From: Colwellia psychrerythraea
GTDB taxonomy: Bacteria > Pseudomonadota > Gammaproteobacteria > Enterobacterales > Alteromonadaceae
Reading direction: 5' to 3'
Assembly: GCF_000764225.1 (NCBI RefSeq)
Contig: NZ_JQED01000008.1
Coordinates: forward strand, 48,516-112,515
Length of the DNA: 64,000 bases
In this document: positions 1 through 10,219 of the stretch, piece after piece
Position numbering within the stretch: the stretch's first letter is position 1
How the letters are laid out: each line of letters opens with the position of its first letter
Notes under the pieces: model-generated
Databases searched by the model: none
Seen by the model: the letters and a program-made list of their open reading frames with translations, nothing else
Told to the model about the DNA's origin: nothing
Position numbers and translations under genes: made by a program

Positions 1-213
1 ACTAAAGTAGCGCTAAATCTTTCTAAAAGCAGTTAATTACGGTTATTCTCTACTTAGTCAACAGCTCAAAAATTAATTCAAGTTATTGATAATAAATAAC
101 AATGATATAAAAAATAACATTTCAATGAAATTCTAGACAATATTTTACAAAATAAAAATTGGTGTGATCAGGTCTATTAAGCTAGACACATTTACTAATT
201 TCTGGAATTTCCT

Positions 214-723
214 TTGCTACGAAGTTTTGCAATTCAAGCCGTTATCTTTTTAGTTGCTTTTCAGCTGTTATCTTTTTTAAGAGAAACCAGTATGTTAGCA
301 ACCGATACACCACTGACGGAAGCCGTTACTGCCACGCAGGGTCTAGATATAGATAAAATCCCAACCTTGATGGGAGATACCGTCTCATTAAACGCTCAAG
401 GCAAAACCACCATATTGTACTTTTTTGCCCCTTGGTGTCAGGTTTGTCATGCCAGTATCGGTAACTTACAAGCCTTATTTCAAAAAAATGAAAATATAGA
501 TGTAGTTGCCGTCGCAATGGACTATACCGGTGCGAAAGAAGTCATGGGTTTTACTAGCCAACATCAGTTAACTTTTCCTATTGCTTTAGGTAATGAAGCC
601 ATTAAGCATGCTTTTGAAATTACTGGATATCCGAGTTATTACGTTTTAAATGAAGATAATGTGATTATTGGTAAATCTATGGGATATTCTTCAGAGTTAG
701 GGCTGTATTTGCGATCATTATAA
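214..723 (+). CDS. Membrane-anchored thioredoxin-like (TlpA-type) protein
   Basis: A 169-residue protein with one N-terminal hydrophobic segment (about residues 4-22) followed by a thioredoxin fold. The active site WCQVC (CxxC, about residue 74-78) follows an FFAP stretch typical of TlpA/ResA proteins, and a cis-proline-like GYPSYYVL motif lies near residue 140. This predicts a periplasm-facing thiol-disulfide reductase held in the inner membrane. The start is TTG at 214; an in-frame stop at 196 rules out a much longer form. A later ATG at 292 would remove the anchor. The substrate is not indicated. Family call is firm, exact start uncertain. Confidence 0.85.
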   Translation: MLRSFAIQAVIFLVAFQLLSFLRETSMLATDTPLTEAVTATQGLDIDKIPTLMGDTVSLNAQGKTTILYFFAPWCQVCHASIGNLQALFQKNENIDVVAVAMDYTGAKEVMGFTSQHQLTFPIALGNEAIKHAFEITGYPSYYVLNEDNVIIGKSMGYSSELGLYLRSL

Positions 724-828
724 AAAAAATTTAGTGCGATCTGTATAGTGATCTTCAAATTGTTTGTGTACACTGTCTTATTCAATTATTCATTGGTTTA
801 AAACCAAACAATCTAAGAAATAATTATT

Positions 829-1971
829 ATGCAAATTACTGACAATTTTGACAGCGGTAACATTCGAGTTATTGATGCATCTGATGCAAGCAATATTCAA
901 CTAGAAATAAAAAAAGACAATCAGTCTGATTTTTATCAATGGTTTCACTTTAAGCTGCAAACTGACCTTAGTGCTAATGGCGATCGTCTAGAGCATGTTA
1001 TGCATTTAAACAATGCAGGTAAAGCAGCTTACGTTGAAGGTTGGGAAGATTACCAAGCCGTTGCTTCTTATGATCGTGAACACTGGTTCCGTGTACCTAC
1101 CCAATATGATGGTGAAAAACTTACTATCACATTAACACCTGAATACGATTCAGTATATTTTGCTTACTTTGCACCATACAGTTACGAACGTCATCAAGAC
1201 TTGATTCATAATGCGCAAATGCACCTTGATTGTCAGTTGCAAGTATTAGGTCAAACACTTGATGGCCGTGATATGACATTGCTAAAAATTGGTGAAGAAG
1301 GCGAAGGTAAACGTAAAATTTGGATCACTGCTCGCCAACACCCTGGGGAGACAATGGCAGAATGGTTTGTTGAAGGAATGTTAGACCGCTTACTTGATGA
1401 AGATGACGGTGTTGCCCGTGCTTTATTAAACAAAACCGTATTCTATGTGGTGCCCAACATGAACCCTGATGGTAGTGCTCGAGGCCACCTACGTACTAAC
1501 GCTGTAGGTGCAAACTTAAATCGTGAGTGGTTAGAGCCAACCATGGAGCGTAGCCCAGAAGTCTTTTTGGTACGTGAAAAAATGTTAGCTACTGGCGTGG
1601 ATATGTTCCTTGACGTTCATGGTGACGAAGCGCTGCCAGTTAACTTTGTTGCAGGGTGTGAAGGTGTTGTTGCCTATGATGCCCGTCATAAAGCACTTGA
1701 AGATAAATTTAAAGAAATCATGATTGCTATCACACCTGAATTTCAAGATGATCGTGGTTATGATAAAGATGAACCAGGTAAAGCCAACCCTACCGTTGGT
1801 ACAAACTGGGTTGGCAATCAATTTAAGTGTTTAGCTTATACTATTGAAATGCCATTTAAAGATAATGATTTATTACCTGATTACAGCGTGGGTTGGTCTG
1901 ATGAACGCAGTAGTTTACTCGGCAGAGACTTTTTAACTGGTGTATATCATATGGTAGATGATTTACGTTAG
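829..1971 (+). CDS. M14-family cytosolic-type zinc carboxypeptidase
   Basis: A 380-residue metallopeptidase without a signal peptide. The N-terminal ~130 residues form the beta-rich domain typical of the cytosolic carboxypeptidase (CCP/AGBL-like) branch. The zinc ligands are visible: HPGE at 171-174 (His171, Glu174) and His264 in DVHGDE. The catalytic Glu340 lies in YTIEMPF. The NPDG and NLNREW motifs between them are family hallmarks. It is predicted to remove C-terminal residues from peptides in the cytoplasm; the substrate is unknown. It stands alone, with a hairpin terminator directly downstream. Confidence 0.9.
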   Translation: MQITDNFDSGNIRVIDASDASNIQLEIKKDNQSDFYQWFHFKLQTDLSANGDRLEHVMHLNNAGKAAYVEGWEDYQAVASYDREHWFRVPTQYDGEKLTITLTPEYDSVYFAYFAPYSYERHQDLIHNAQMHLDCQLQVLGQTLDGRDMTLLKIGEEGEGKRKIWITARQHPGETMAEWFVEGMLDRLLDEDDGVARALLNKTVFYVVPNMNPDGSARGHLRTNAVGANLNREWLEPTMERSPEVFLVREKMLATGVDMFLDVHGDEALPVNFVAGCEGVVAYDARHKALEDKFKEIMIAITPEFQDDRGYDKDEPGKANPTVGTNWVGNQFKCLAYTIEMPFKDNDLLPDYSVGWSDERSSLLGRDFLTGVYHMVDDLR

Positions 1972-2009
1972 TTTTGAGTTGAGCACTGTATAAGCTAATT
2001 CATACATTA

Positions 2010-2047
2010 AAAGCACTGAGTGATTTTGGTCACCATTGTGCTTTTTT
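2010..2047 (+). terminator. Rho-independent terminator after the M14 peptidase gene
   Basis: Outer arms AAAGCAC and GTGCTTT enclose a smaller TGA/TCA pairing and are followed by a run of T. Confidence 0.75.
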
Positions 2048-2136
2048 GTTTATGACGTTTATACAGTTTTCAACTAAGTATGAGTTAAAAAAACAAAAGA
2101 AAAAATAAGAATAATAACAAGCAACAGGAGTTAACT

Positions 2137-3666
2137 GTGGAAGAATTAGTCAATACTATTAACGGCGTCATTTGGAGCCCAGCCCTTATATATTTGTGTT
2201 TAGGTACGGGGTTATTTTTTACTGTCGTGACGCGCTTTGTTCAATTACGTCATTTTAGGGAAATGTTTCGTTTATTACTTTCAGGTAAAAGTTCAGACCA
2301 GGGTATTTCATCGTTTCAAGCATTAGCTGTTTCATTATCAGGACGTGTAGGTACTGGTAATATTGCAGGTGTTGCTGCAGCAATCGGTTTTGGTGGCCCC
2401 GGTGCTGTTTTTTGGATGTGGATTGTCGCATTTTTTGGTGCTGCGACGGCTTATATAGAATCAACCAACGCACAAATATATAAAGAAGAAGAAGACGGTG
2501 TTTATCGTGGTGGTCCAGCATATTACATCGAAAAAGCCATGGGGCAAAAGTGGTATGCATGGATTTTTGCAATATCAACAATTTTGGCGTGTGGTGTATT
2601 ATTACCTGTCGTTCAATCTAATGGTATTGGTGATTCATTGGTTAATGTTTTTGGTAATGGTGGCACAGTTACTTCATTTTTAGGAGACTTACCATTAACT
2701 AAAGTTTATGCAGCAACAATGATTGTATTAATTCTAGGGTTTATCATCTTTGGTGGTGTAAAACGTATTGCTCACTTCACACAAATTGTTGTGCCATTTA
2801 TGGCGTTGGCCTATATCATCATTGCTTGTGTTATTATCGCTTTGCACATTGATATTTTACCTGCGATATTCATGTCAATTATCTCAGATGCCTTTACGCC
2901 TATGGCTGGTTTTGGTGCCGCAATAGGTTGGGGTGTAAAACGTGGTGTTTATTCAAATGAAGCTGGTCAAGGTACTGGACCTCATGCTGCAGCCGCTGCA
3001 GAAGTTGAACATCCTGCACAACAAGGTTTAGTGCAAGCATTCTCTGTTTATATTGATACCTTATTTGTTTGTTCTGCTACTGCGTTTATGATTTTAATTA
3101 CTAAGTCTTATAATGTAATGCCTGAAGGCAGCAGTGTTTTGTTAGTGCAAAACCTTGCTGCTGATGTTGTGATCAGTGGCCCTGCATTTACGCAGATTGC
3201 CGTAGATAGCGTATTGTCAGGTTTCGGTAAACCATTTATCGCTCTAGCCTTATTTTTCTTTGCCTTTACTACAGTACTTGCTTACTATTTCATCGCAGAA
3301 AACAATGTTTCGTATATCAATAGAACCATTAAAATTCCAGCATTACGATTTGTGTTAAAAGTCATTCTCATGGCAGCTGTCTTTTATGGCACAGTCGCAC
3401 AACCAAGTGCAGCTTGGGGCATGGGTGATATTGGTGTTGGTTTGATGGCTTGGCTTAATATCATTGGCATTATCATTATCTTCTTTATGGCAAAACCTGC
3501 TGTAAAAGCATTAAAAGATTATGAAGCTCAGCAAAAAGCAGGCGTAACAAAATTCACTTTTGACCCTAAATCATTAGGCATTAAAAATGCTGATTTTTGG
3601 GAAGAACGCTTCGCGAAAGAAAACTCACAAGCAAGTAAATCAATAAACAAAAATACTGCAGATTAA
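2137..3666 (+). CDS. Sodium:alanine/glycine symporter (AGCS family)
   Basis: A 509-residue polytopic membrane protein of the alanine-or-glycine:cation symporter family (AlsT/DagA type). It takes up small neutral amino acids with sodium. Family motifs include SGRVGTGNIAGVA near residue 69 and GVKRGVYSNEAGQGTGPHAAA near residue 267. About ten hydrophobic segments are visible. The start is GTG at 2137, preceded by an AACAGGAG ribosome site. A strong terminator follows. It is monocistronic and converges with the AraC-type regulator. Confidence 0.93.
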   Translation: MEELVNTINGVIWSPALIYLCLGTGLFFTVVTRFVQLRHFREMFRLLLSGKSSDQGISSFQALAVSLSGRVGTGNIAGVAAAIGFGGPGAVFWMWIVAFFGAATAYIESTNAQIYKEEEDGVYRGGPAYYIEKAMGQKWYAWIFAISTILACGVLLPVVQSNGIGDSLVNVFGNGGTVTSFLGDLPLTKVYAATMIVLILGFIIFGGVKRIAHFTQIVVPFMALAYIIIACVIIALHIDILPAIFMSIISDAFTPMAGFGAAIGWGVKRGVYSNEAGQGTGPHAAAAAEVEHPAQQGLVQAFSVYIDTLFVCSATAFMILITKSYNVMPEGSSVLLVQNLAADVVISGPAFTQIAVDSVLSGFGKPFIALALFFFAFTTVLAYYFIAENNVSYINRTIKIPALRFVLKVILMAAVFYGTVAQPSAAWGMGDIGVGLMAWLNIIGIIIIFFMAKPAVKALKDYEAQQKAGVTKFTFDPKSLGIKNADFWEERFAKENSQASKSINKNTAD

Positions 3667-3684
3667 TAATTCACAGTGATTAAC

Positions 3685-3713
3685 AAAAGCCGTTCATGAT
3701 GAACGGCTTTTTT
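3685..3713 (+). terminator. Bidirectional terminator between the symporter and the AraC-type regulator
   Basis: Perfect 11-bp arms AAAAGCCGTTC and GAACGGCTTTT with a 5-nt loop. The stem is flanked by A and T runs, so it can end transcripts from both convergent genes. Confidence 0.88.
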
Positions 3714-3764
3714 ATTGGTACTTTTAATAAAATGAACCAACTTGAAGCAACTGTTCGTTTACGG

Positions 3765-4784
3765 TTAGTTCAATAATTTGCTACGGTATTCAAGAGGGGA
3801 AAGATGCGTTTGTTTTTTAAAAGCCCGGGCAAATGTACTGGGAGAGCTGTAACCAAGTTGGTAGGTTATTTCAGTAATTGATATATTTTTGCTCGCTAAT
3901 TTTTGCTTGGCTAACATTAGGCGGACTGAGGTGAGGAGGGCTAAAAATGATTGCTTCTCAACACTCAGTTTTCTTTGCAAAGTACGTTTACTCATATGTA
4001 ATTTATAGGCAATGACATCTTCTGTTGGACAGCCTAAAGGTAATAGCTCATTTATCATTTTAATGACTTTATTACTTGTTTCGCCATTATTCATTGAAGC
4101 AAGTTGTTTATTAATAAACACTTCGTTCATTTCGACTAACTCTGTATCATGAGTAGGTAGTGTTTCAGTGAGCAGCGCTTTAGAAAAAGCGATACCATTG
4201 ACTGCTTGATCACCATAAACAGGGCACTGAAAATACTCTTCATAGGTTGTGTTATTCTCCGCTATGGGGAATTTAAAATATACACCTTTAGCAGGGATGT
4301 TTTTACCTGCAGCCAATCGAAACATTTTTAAGAAAAAACCAAGGCCTAGTTCAATAGCACAAGGGTGGGTTTTAATGATATCGTTGTAAGTTAATCGCCG
4401 TTGATATTCAATTAATACTTCTTGCCCGTCGCCATTATCACGCTCTGTTAATTCAATTTGCATCGCGGTATTAATCAACTGGCTACTAGCAATAAAACGT
4501 TTTAATCCTTCTTCTAAATTTGCACTAGCAAGCCAAGCCATACCGATACTCTTTAAGTAAGCCGGTTGAAATAAAGAAGCGGCAACTAAACCAAGTTCAT
4601 TATTCTGGGTTTCTCGTACAGCGATTTTCCATAATATTGCCATTTTTTCCATAGATACTCGCGTTTGAGCATCACTGGTAATATCAATATTAGCCGCTAA
4701 AAATATTGGGTCAGGCTCTACATCGTAAATAGAAAGTACTTGGGCAATGAGGCGTGGAATTGTTGACAGTGTAGTTTGGCTCAT
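3765..4784 (-). CDS. AraC-family transcriptional regulator
   Basis: A 339-residue regulator. The N-terminal ~200 residues match the arabinose-binding-like domain of the OruR/ArgR-type AraC subfamily. The C-terminal ~100 residues carry two helix-turn-helix motifs (VIAYKLHMSKRTLQRKL, then ITEITYQLGYSSPSTFARAFK). Its target is unknown. It is divergent from the DUF3313 lipoprotein gene across a 234-bp spacer, so that gene is the simplest candidate target (inference). Confidence 0.88.
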   Translation of the reverse strand: MSQTTLSTIPRLIAQVLSIYDVEPDPIFLAANIDITSDAQTRVSMEKMAILWKIAVRETQNNELGLVAASLFQPAYLKSIGMAWLASANLEEGLKRFIASSQLINTAMQIELTERDNGDGQEVLIEYQRRLTYNDIIKTHPCAIELGLGFFLKMFRLAAGKNIPAKGVYFKFPIAENNTTYEEYFQCPVYGDQAVNGIAFSKALLTETLPTHDTELVEMNEVFINKQLASMNNGETSNKVIKMINELLPLGCPTEDVIAYKLHMSKRTLQRKLSVEKQSFLALLTSVRLMLAKQKLASKNISITEITYQLGYSSPSTFARAFKKQTHLSPLEYRSKLLN

Positions 4785-5018
4785 AAATTCTCTATTGAGT
4801 TATTTATAAAAAACAACCTTACGTTTTTATCAATAATCTGTGTTAGCGGGTATCCACAAGAGTAGATTGTCCTATTTTGCACAGAAAATGGCACAAGGTG
4901 TTCAGCGAGGTAAATTAAATTCTAGCATTATATACCCGTAAGCAATCAAAATGCAGAATTTCAGTGGGAAAATAAACCTCCTTATGCATTGAAAATAATT
5001 CATATATAAAGGCAAACA

Positions 5019-5732
5019 ATGTTAGTAAAAATACATAAAACATTTTCTACTTTGAACAGTATTTTATTGGTTATTTTTTTGCTTAGTGGATGCATGAATA
5101 TTACTGAGCAACAACAATCAGGATTTCTCAAAAACTATGATGGGTTTGAAGATGTTTATGATCCTGATTACACGAAAGTGTATCGAAGTGAAAATTTCAC
5201 TATAGACATGATTGCAGATATGCAACGGGTAAAATTAGTGCCATTTGAAATGTGGATTACACCAAGAGATGACGCTAAGTTTACGCCTGAAGAGTTGAAA
5301 GAATTTTCACAATATTTTCATCAACAAATGACAGCGCGATTAACTGCAAATAACTACGAAGTGGTTGATTTTTTGGGCCCAAGAACGTTAATTATCCAAG
5401 GTGCTTTTTCAGGGGTGAAATTTGAAGAGCCAGCAATAATGCCAACAGACTTTGTTCCTTTTCGCATGGTAATGAATGCGGGGAATTTGGCATATTTGCA
5501 AATAGTTGATAAAAGTGATGTGACCACTAAGGTCTCAGTAGAAATTGAATTTTTAAAAGGCATTCGCCGTGAAAGGGTTCTTGCTGCAATTAGCACTAAA
5601 TATGTTGATACAACTATTGCTAACTCAGGCGAAGATAATATAAAGGTGGTCAAAGAATTACTTGATATGTGGGCAGCAAAGTTTGTTGACCGTTTAGTTG
5701 AAATACGCGCGGATAAATATGATGGTGTGTAA
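5019..5732 (+). CDS. DUF3313-type lipoprotein
   Basis: A 237-residue protein with a lipoprotein signal peptide (hydrophobic core about residues 14-24, lipobox LLSGC, Cys25). The mature part resembles DUF3313 proteins, including the characteristic SGFLKNYDGF opening. No catalytic motif is seen. It is probably anchored in the outer membrane. The spacer shared with the divergent AraC-type gene suggests possible control by that regulator. Function unknown. Confidence 0.75.
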   Translation: MLVKIHKTFSTLNSILLVIFLLSGCMNITEQQQSGFLKNYDGFEDVYDPDYTKVYRSENFTIDMIADMQRVKLVPFEMWITPRDDAKFTPEELKEFSQYFHQQMTARLTANNYEVVDFLGPRTLIIQGAFSGVKFEEPAIMPTDFVPFRMVMNAGNLAYLQIVDKSDVTTKVSVEIEFLKGIRRERVLAAISTKYVDTTIANSGEDNIKVVKELLDMWAAKFVDRLVEIRADKYDGV

Positions 5733-6068
5733 TACTAATCATCTATTATTCGTATAACTTTTCTAGGCGTAGTTTCTTGGGTCGTTGCTGTTTTTCATAA
5801 CGTTGTAATAGTATCAGAACATATAAAAATAGTGCCGCTAGAACTTATCAATGCTTACTACAAAACTGCTATTTGATGGTGAGACGAGTAACGCATGATT
5901 AATCCACTTAAATAATTATTAATTCAATCTTGGTTATTTCTACTCGCTAGATTAGTGAAATAGCAAAATAGGTCAGGTATACTAAGCGACATTAATTCAG
6001 GCAGTCTTATTTTTTTTTATGCTAAAGTGCCTGCTTAAACGTTTAACTATCATTGTATGAGTATCTAA
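5733..6068. other. Intergenic stretch without recognisable gene
   Basis: About 336 bp, AT-rich, lacking a convincing open frame or a clear terminator for the upstream gene. It presumably contains the promoter of the zinc-ribbon gene that starts at 6069. Confidence 0.4.
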
Positions 6069-6398
6069 ATGGCCGTTATCAATTGTCCGAGTTGTAAGAA
6101 AAAAATCTCTGATAAAGCAAAAACTTGTAATCATTGTAACCTTGATTTATCTGAACTCGACGCCGATAAACTTGCCAGCCTAAACCGTGTTAATTTAATC
6201 AATACAACACAACGCTTAATGAACTATTCTTTTATCGCCATGTTATTATTTTGTGGTGGATTCCTTTTTATGTTTTGGGAAGGTGTCGAGCCGGGCAGTT
6301 GGCAGCACAATCTTGCTATGGGCAGTACTATTATCGGATTTGTCATGTATATCGTCATCCGTGCCATGTTGCTGTTTACCAAACGCAAAGCAAAATAG
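6069..6398 (+). CDS. Zinc-ribbon membrane protein
   Basis: A 109-residue protein. Its first 25 residues form a zinc ribbon with two CxxC pairs (CPSC and CNHC), as in many zinc_ribbon_2 proteins. Two hydrophobic segments follow (about residues 53-70 and 80-100), ending in a basic tail. It is probably an inner-membrane protein with a cytoplasmic metal-binding knuckle. No specific function can be assigned. It lies upstream of the YeaC-type gene in the same direction. Confidence 0.65.
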   Translation: MAVINCPSCKKKISDKAKTCNHCNLDLSELDADKLASLNRVNLINTTQRLMNYSFIAMLLFCGGFLFMFWEGVEPGSWQHNLAMGSTIIGFVMYIVIRAMLLFTKRKAK

Positions 6399-6477
6399 TT
6401 TAATAATGCCATCATTGATATGCATAGAATAAAAATGTTTACCCTAATTTTCATACAACTTATACCTCGGAATTCTA

Positions 6478-6801
6478 ATGGATGTAATCAAAACCATAGA
6501 CGCAATGTCAAATGACATGTACTTACGCCTAAAATGTGCTGCCGAAACAGGAAAGTGGCCTGAAGGTACCGTTGTCGACGAAGCTCAACGTGCCACGGCA
6601 TTACAATTAAGTATGGCTTATCAAGCGAGACATCTGAAAAATGATGAATTGCTCACTATCGGTCCAGATGGCCATGTAGTTGAAAAAAACAAACGTCAGT
6701 TAAAGTCTGAATTCTCTAGCTATAAAGCCGAAGAAGAATTGAAAAGCTGCACAAAACCAACACAAGCGGATATCGCTTATTTCAGTAACAATGAGCTGTA
6801 G
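6478..6801 (+). CDS. YeaC/DUF1315 family protein
   Basis: A 107-residue soluble protein matching the DUF1315 (E. coli YeaC) pattern. It shows MYLRLKCAAETGKWPEG at the N-terminus and a LQLSMAYQARHL helix mid-protein. The biochemical role of the family is not established. It lies 52 bp upstream of the DUF349 gene in the same orientation and may be cotranscribed with it. Confidence 0.75.
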   Translation: MDVIKTIDAMSNDMYLRLKCAAETGKWPEGTVVDEAQRATALQLSMAYQARHLKNDELLTIGPDGHVVEKNKRQLKSEFSSYKAEEELKSCTKPTQADIAYFSNNEL

Positions 6802-6853
6802 CCCTGTATTCAAATCGCTCTTGTTATTCTCCAACTGAATGAATTAAAAAACT

Positions 6854-9721
6854 ATGATCTTCTCCAAATTATTTAAAACAAAAATTAAATGGCAACACAA
6901 AGACGCTACCGTGCGCATTGCAGCGATTAATGATGAATTATCAGCTGATAACAGTGAACAACTTGCCATTTTGATGGACCTTATCAAGCAAGATAGCAGT
7001 GATTTAGTGCGTCGCGCAGCCTTAATCAAAGTAGGAACACTTGAGTGTTATCTAGCTGCAAGTCAGGATAATGATCAACCAAAAGTAAAGCAGTTTGCTA
7101 ACAAACAAGTACACGATATTTTAACGACAGATCATAATGTTGTGATCAGCTCACAGCAAAAACAATCACTATTAGCCGAACAAGATACTTTATCACTATT
7201 AGGCACAGCATTATTAGAAGCATGGCTAGCTCATGAACAAGATAGCGCTATTATGATTTCCCTTTATCAACAAATCAGTGCGCGTAAAACCACAACGCAT
7301 CTATTGACTCACAGCTTCAGTCAAAAGCAAGACCCAGAATTTCAAGCTTACATTATCAATCAAGTTGACGATGGCAAAGTGTTAGAAAAATTAAGTAAAA
7401 AAGCTTGTAATAAAGAATTAACGCAACAGATTCAAGACAAACTAAGTGCTATACAAACTGCCGTTGAGAAACCTCAAAAATTAGAAAAGCAAATACAATT
7501 AACATTAGCTAAATTACAAGCGCTAAAAGATGTGGGTGATTATGGTGTTTATAAAAACCGTAAAGCAACGCTAATTAATGATTGGCAACTACTTGCAACA
7601 GATTTGGATATTTTTCCGGAAGAAAAAAACTTAGCGTTTACAGAAAAATATCAAAGTATTATTGCGCATTTAGAAAAGTTGTTCATTGCCAAAGCTGAAA
7701 ACTATCAACAACAAATCATTGCTGATAAGTTGGCCCATGATAAGCAGCAAGATAAAAAAGATTTTACACAACAGCTTAATCACATTAGTCAATCGATTAC
7801 CACAGCCGTTTTTTCAAGTGACAAATTTGATGAGGAATCTTTCAAAGAGTTGTTGAAAACGTTAACAACCCGTATTAAAGCTTCTGTTCTTAATAAAGAG
7901 GAACAACAAGTGTTTATTGCGCAAGTTGTGCAATTAACTAAACGGTTGAATGAAATACCTGAAATAGCTGAATCGGTTAGTCAAGCGACTCATTTAATTT
8001 CAAAAATATCACAACTGACATTACCTAAATCATTAGATGAACTAAACGATCGTCAGCAAACCTATAATGATTGGTTAAAATCCTGGCGTGTTATTGAGCA
8101 GAAAACTGCTGGTATTTTACCTGAGTCGATTGTGCAAGCTCAAAAAGAAATAGTTTCAACGTGGCAGGGCGGATTAAAGTCGCTGCAAAGCCAGCAAAAA
8201 GAGTTGTTTTTTCAACACAAGAAAAAACTCCAAGACATAAAGCGTCTACTTAACAATGGCAAATACAAAGTTTGTTTTGGTTTATTTAAGGGGGTGAAAG
8301 AAAGTTTTCATCAGCTGTCTTCTCAGCAACATCAGCAATTACAACGTGATTTTGATCAAGTAAATGAAAAAATGATCGAGCTAAGCGATTGGGAACATTA
8401 TATTGCGACACCCCGTAAGCAAGAACTGTTGTTAGCCATTCAAGAACTTGTTGATGCACCATTAGATAATCCAAATGAACAAGCAGCAAAAGTTAAAGCG
8501 TTTCGTAGCACTTGGAATTCATTAGGTCATGCAGATGAAGATATAGATAAGCAATTAAATGAGCAGTTTAACCAGCGATGCGAGCAAGCGTTTGCGCCTT
8601 GTCGTATATTCTATGCTGAACAAGATAAAATGCGTTTGCAGCATTTAGATCAACGTCAAAAAATAATTGCCAAAGCAGAGTTATATGCTGCGCAGCTTAA
8701 TGATGAACAAGCATCAGATAAGCCAGATTTTAAACAACTTGATGCTCAGCTCAATAATCTGCAACAACAATGGAATAATGCGGGTGAAGTGGATCGTAAT
8801 CAATACAAAAAATTGCAGTTGAAATTTAAAAATTCGATAGCACCGATTAAAACTGCCATAGGTATTTTTCATTCGAGTAATATTGCCGCAAAACAAGCGC
8901 TAATTGTTGAAGCTGAAGCTTTATTGGAAAATGAAGACATATTAGCAGCAATCGAAACGGCTAAGCAGTTGCAACAATCATGGCGCAAAGTTGGCTTTGC
9001 TGGCAATCATCAAGAAAATCAACTTTGGCAAAAATTTCGTCAAGTAAATGATGAGTTATTTGGTAAAAGGCAGCAATTTAAATCAGAGCAACAAGCGGTT
9101 TTATCGACTCAACAACAACTGTTTACTGACAAAGTCATTATTATTGAAGAGTCGTTAAACGCCGTTACGGTTGAGAATGATCAGCAAGTACTACAATCAA
9201 TTGAACAGCAAGCTGAGGCATTATTAGCAGAAGTTATTGCAAATAGACCCGTAATTAAACCTGTGGTTAATCGCATTGAAAAAATTATTAAAAAAGTTGC
9301 TCAATTAATTCAAACTAAGACTGAAGCGAAAGAGCAACAAACTTGGTGTAATTTGTTTGAATTAATGTCTCTGAGTGCTCAAAACAGCCAAGACTTCGAA
9401 ACATTGCAAACGTCAACGCTGTTTAATAGTATGTCTAGTTATTGGCAAAAACGTTTTCAAGAGCATGCAAAGTTAACAAAAGAAGCGCAAGCCGGTGTTC
9501 GCTTTGACAAAACATTAGAGATTGAAATTTTAGGTAAAAGCGATTCTCCTGCGGAGTTAGCTGAGCAGCGCATGAAAGTTCAAGTGCAATTAATGCAAGA
9601 ACAAATGCTTTCAGGCTCTGACATCAATTTAAATAGGTTACTGGTTGATTGGTTGATGTTAGGCGCACTGGTTGAAAGTGATTTACCACTTATTGAGCGG
9701 TTAAAAGCCATTTATTGCTAA
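6854..9721 (+). CDS. DUF349 domain-containing large coiled-coil protein
   Basis: A 955-residue, Gln- and Lys-rich, mostly helical protein. Several segments carry the DUF349 pattern of a tryptophan near the centre of a helical repeat, for example LQQQWNNAGEVDRNQYKKL, LQQSWRKVGFAG and FRSTWNSLGHADEDID. No enzyme motif or signal peptide is seen. DUF349 proteins are widespread in Gammaproteobacteria and of unknown function. The gene ends at a strong terminator. Confidence 0.78.
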   Translation: MIFSKLFKTKIKWQHKDATVRIAAINDELSADNSEQLAILMDLIKQDSSDLVRRAALIKVGTLECYLAASQDNDQPKVKQFANKQVHDILTTDHNVVISSQQKQSLLAEQDTLSLLGTALLEAWLAHEQDSAIMISLYQQISARKTTTHLLTHSFSQKQDPEFQAYIINQVDDGKVLEKLSKKACNKELTQQIQDKLSAIQTAVEKPQKLEKQIQLTLAKLQALKDVGDYGVYKNRKATLINDWQLLATDLDIFPEEKNLAFTEKYQSIIAHLEKLFIAKAENYQQQIIADKLAHDKQQDKKDFTQQLNHISQSITTAVFSSDKFDEESFKELLKTLTTRIKASVLNKEEQQVFIAQVVQLTKRLNEIPEIAESVSQATHLISKISQLTLPKSLDELNDRQQTYNDWLKSWRVIEQKTAGILPESIVQAQKEIVSTWQGGLKSLQSQQKELFFQHKKKLQDIKRLLNNGKYKVCFGLFKGVKESFHQLSSQQHQQLQRDFDQVNEKMIELSDWEHYIATPRKQELLLAIQELVDAPLDNPNEQAAKVKAFRSTWNSLGHADEDIDKQLNEQFNQRCEQAFAPCRIFYAEQDKMRLQHLDQRQKIIAKAELYAAQLNDEQASDKPDFKQLDAQLNNLQQQWNNAGEVDRNQYKKLQLKFKNSIAPIKTAIGIFHSSNIAAKQALIVEAEALLENEDILAAIETAKQLQQSWRKVGFAGNHQENQLWQKFRQVNDELFGKRQQFKSEQQAVLSTQQQLFTDKVIIIEESLNAVTVENDQQVLQSIEQQAEALLAEVIANRPVIKPVVNRIEKIIKKVAQLIQTKTEAKEQQTWCNLFELMSLSAQNSQDFETLQTSTLFNSMSSYWQKRFQEHAKLTKEAQAGVRFDKTLEIEILGKSDSPAELAEQRMKVQVQLMQEQMLSGSDINLNRLLVDWLMLGALVESDLPLIERLKAIYC

Positions 9722-9757
9722 TAGATAAATGGTGATAATAAGCCCTATAGCTAAATG

Positions 9758-9802
9758 AAAAATCAGTTTGTCTCTGCCCTAAGAGACACACTGATTTTTT
9801 TA
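9758..9802 (+). terminator. Strong terminator after the DUF349 gene
   Basis: Arms at 9758-9774 and 9783-9799 pair over 17 positions with one mismatch. The 8-nt loop and terminal T run complete a canonical Rho-independent terminator. Confidence 0.9.
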
Positions 9803-9832
9803 TTCTCCCAGATATAAAACTGGAGTATTACT

Positions 9833-10219
9833 ATGAAAAAATACCTCACACTCTTGTTAATTTTACTATGCTATTCAGCAACCTCAGCTAATCTTTCTGA
9901 AAGAGAGCAACAAAGAAGCAGAATAGTTAAAGGAATATATCAACTTACAGATGGTGCATTGGCATTGTGCCCTAAACAAGATGCAGCTGCCTTTAGCAAA
10001 ACACTGTCGTTATTTAAAAATAATTTTCCAGCAGTGATGGATTTAGTTAAGCGCTCGCCTTATCGCCCGGTAACCAAACAAAACAATGTCGAAGCTACTG
10101 CGGTATTAGCACAACAGTGTTTATTTAAACAAAGAATGCTTAATAACATGATGGTAACAGAGGAAGGTAAAAAAACTATGGCCAAAGCATTACAAACATT
10201 AACCGGTGCAATGAAGTAA
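9833..10219 (+). CDS. Small secreted protein, unknown function
   Basis: A 128-residue protein with a clear Sec signal peptide (hydrophobic core about residues 4-17, probable cleavage after ATSA). The mature part is helical and basic with two cysteines (in ALCPKQ and QQCLFK) that could form a disulfide. No family is recognised. The ATG is preceded by a TGGAG ribosome site. It is flanked by a terminator upstream and probably stands alone. Confidence 0.6.
   Translation: MKKYLTLLLILLCYSATSANLSEREQQRSRIVKGIYQLTDGALALCPKQDAAAFSKTLSLFKNNFPAVMDLVKRSPYRPVTKQNNVEATAVLAQQCLFKQRMLNNMMVTEEGKKTMAKALQTLTGAMK

Noticed and set aside
1972..2136. Glycine riboswitch before the AGCS symporter
   Set aside because: Such symporters are sometimes riboswitch-controlled, but the region is short and mostly the terminator of the previous gene; no tandem aptamer pattern was seen.
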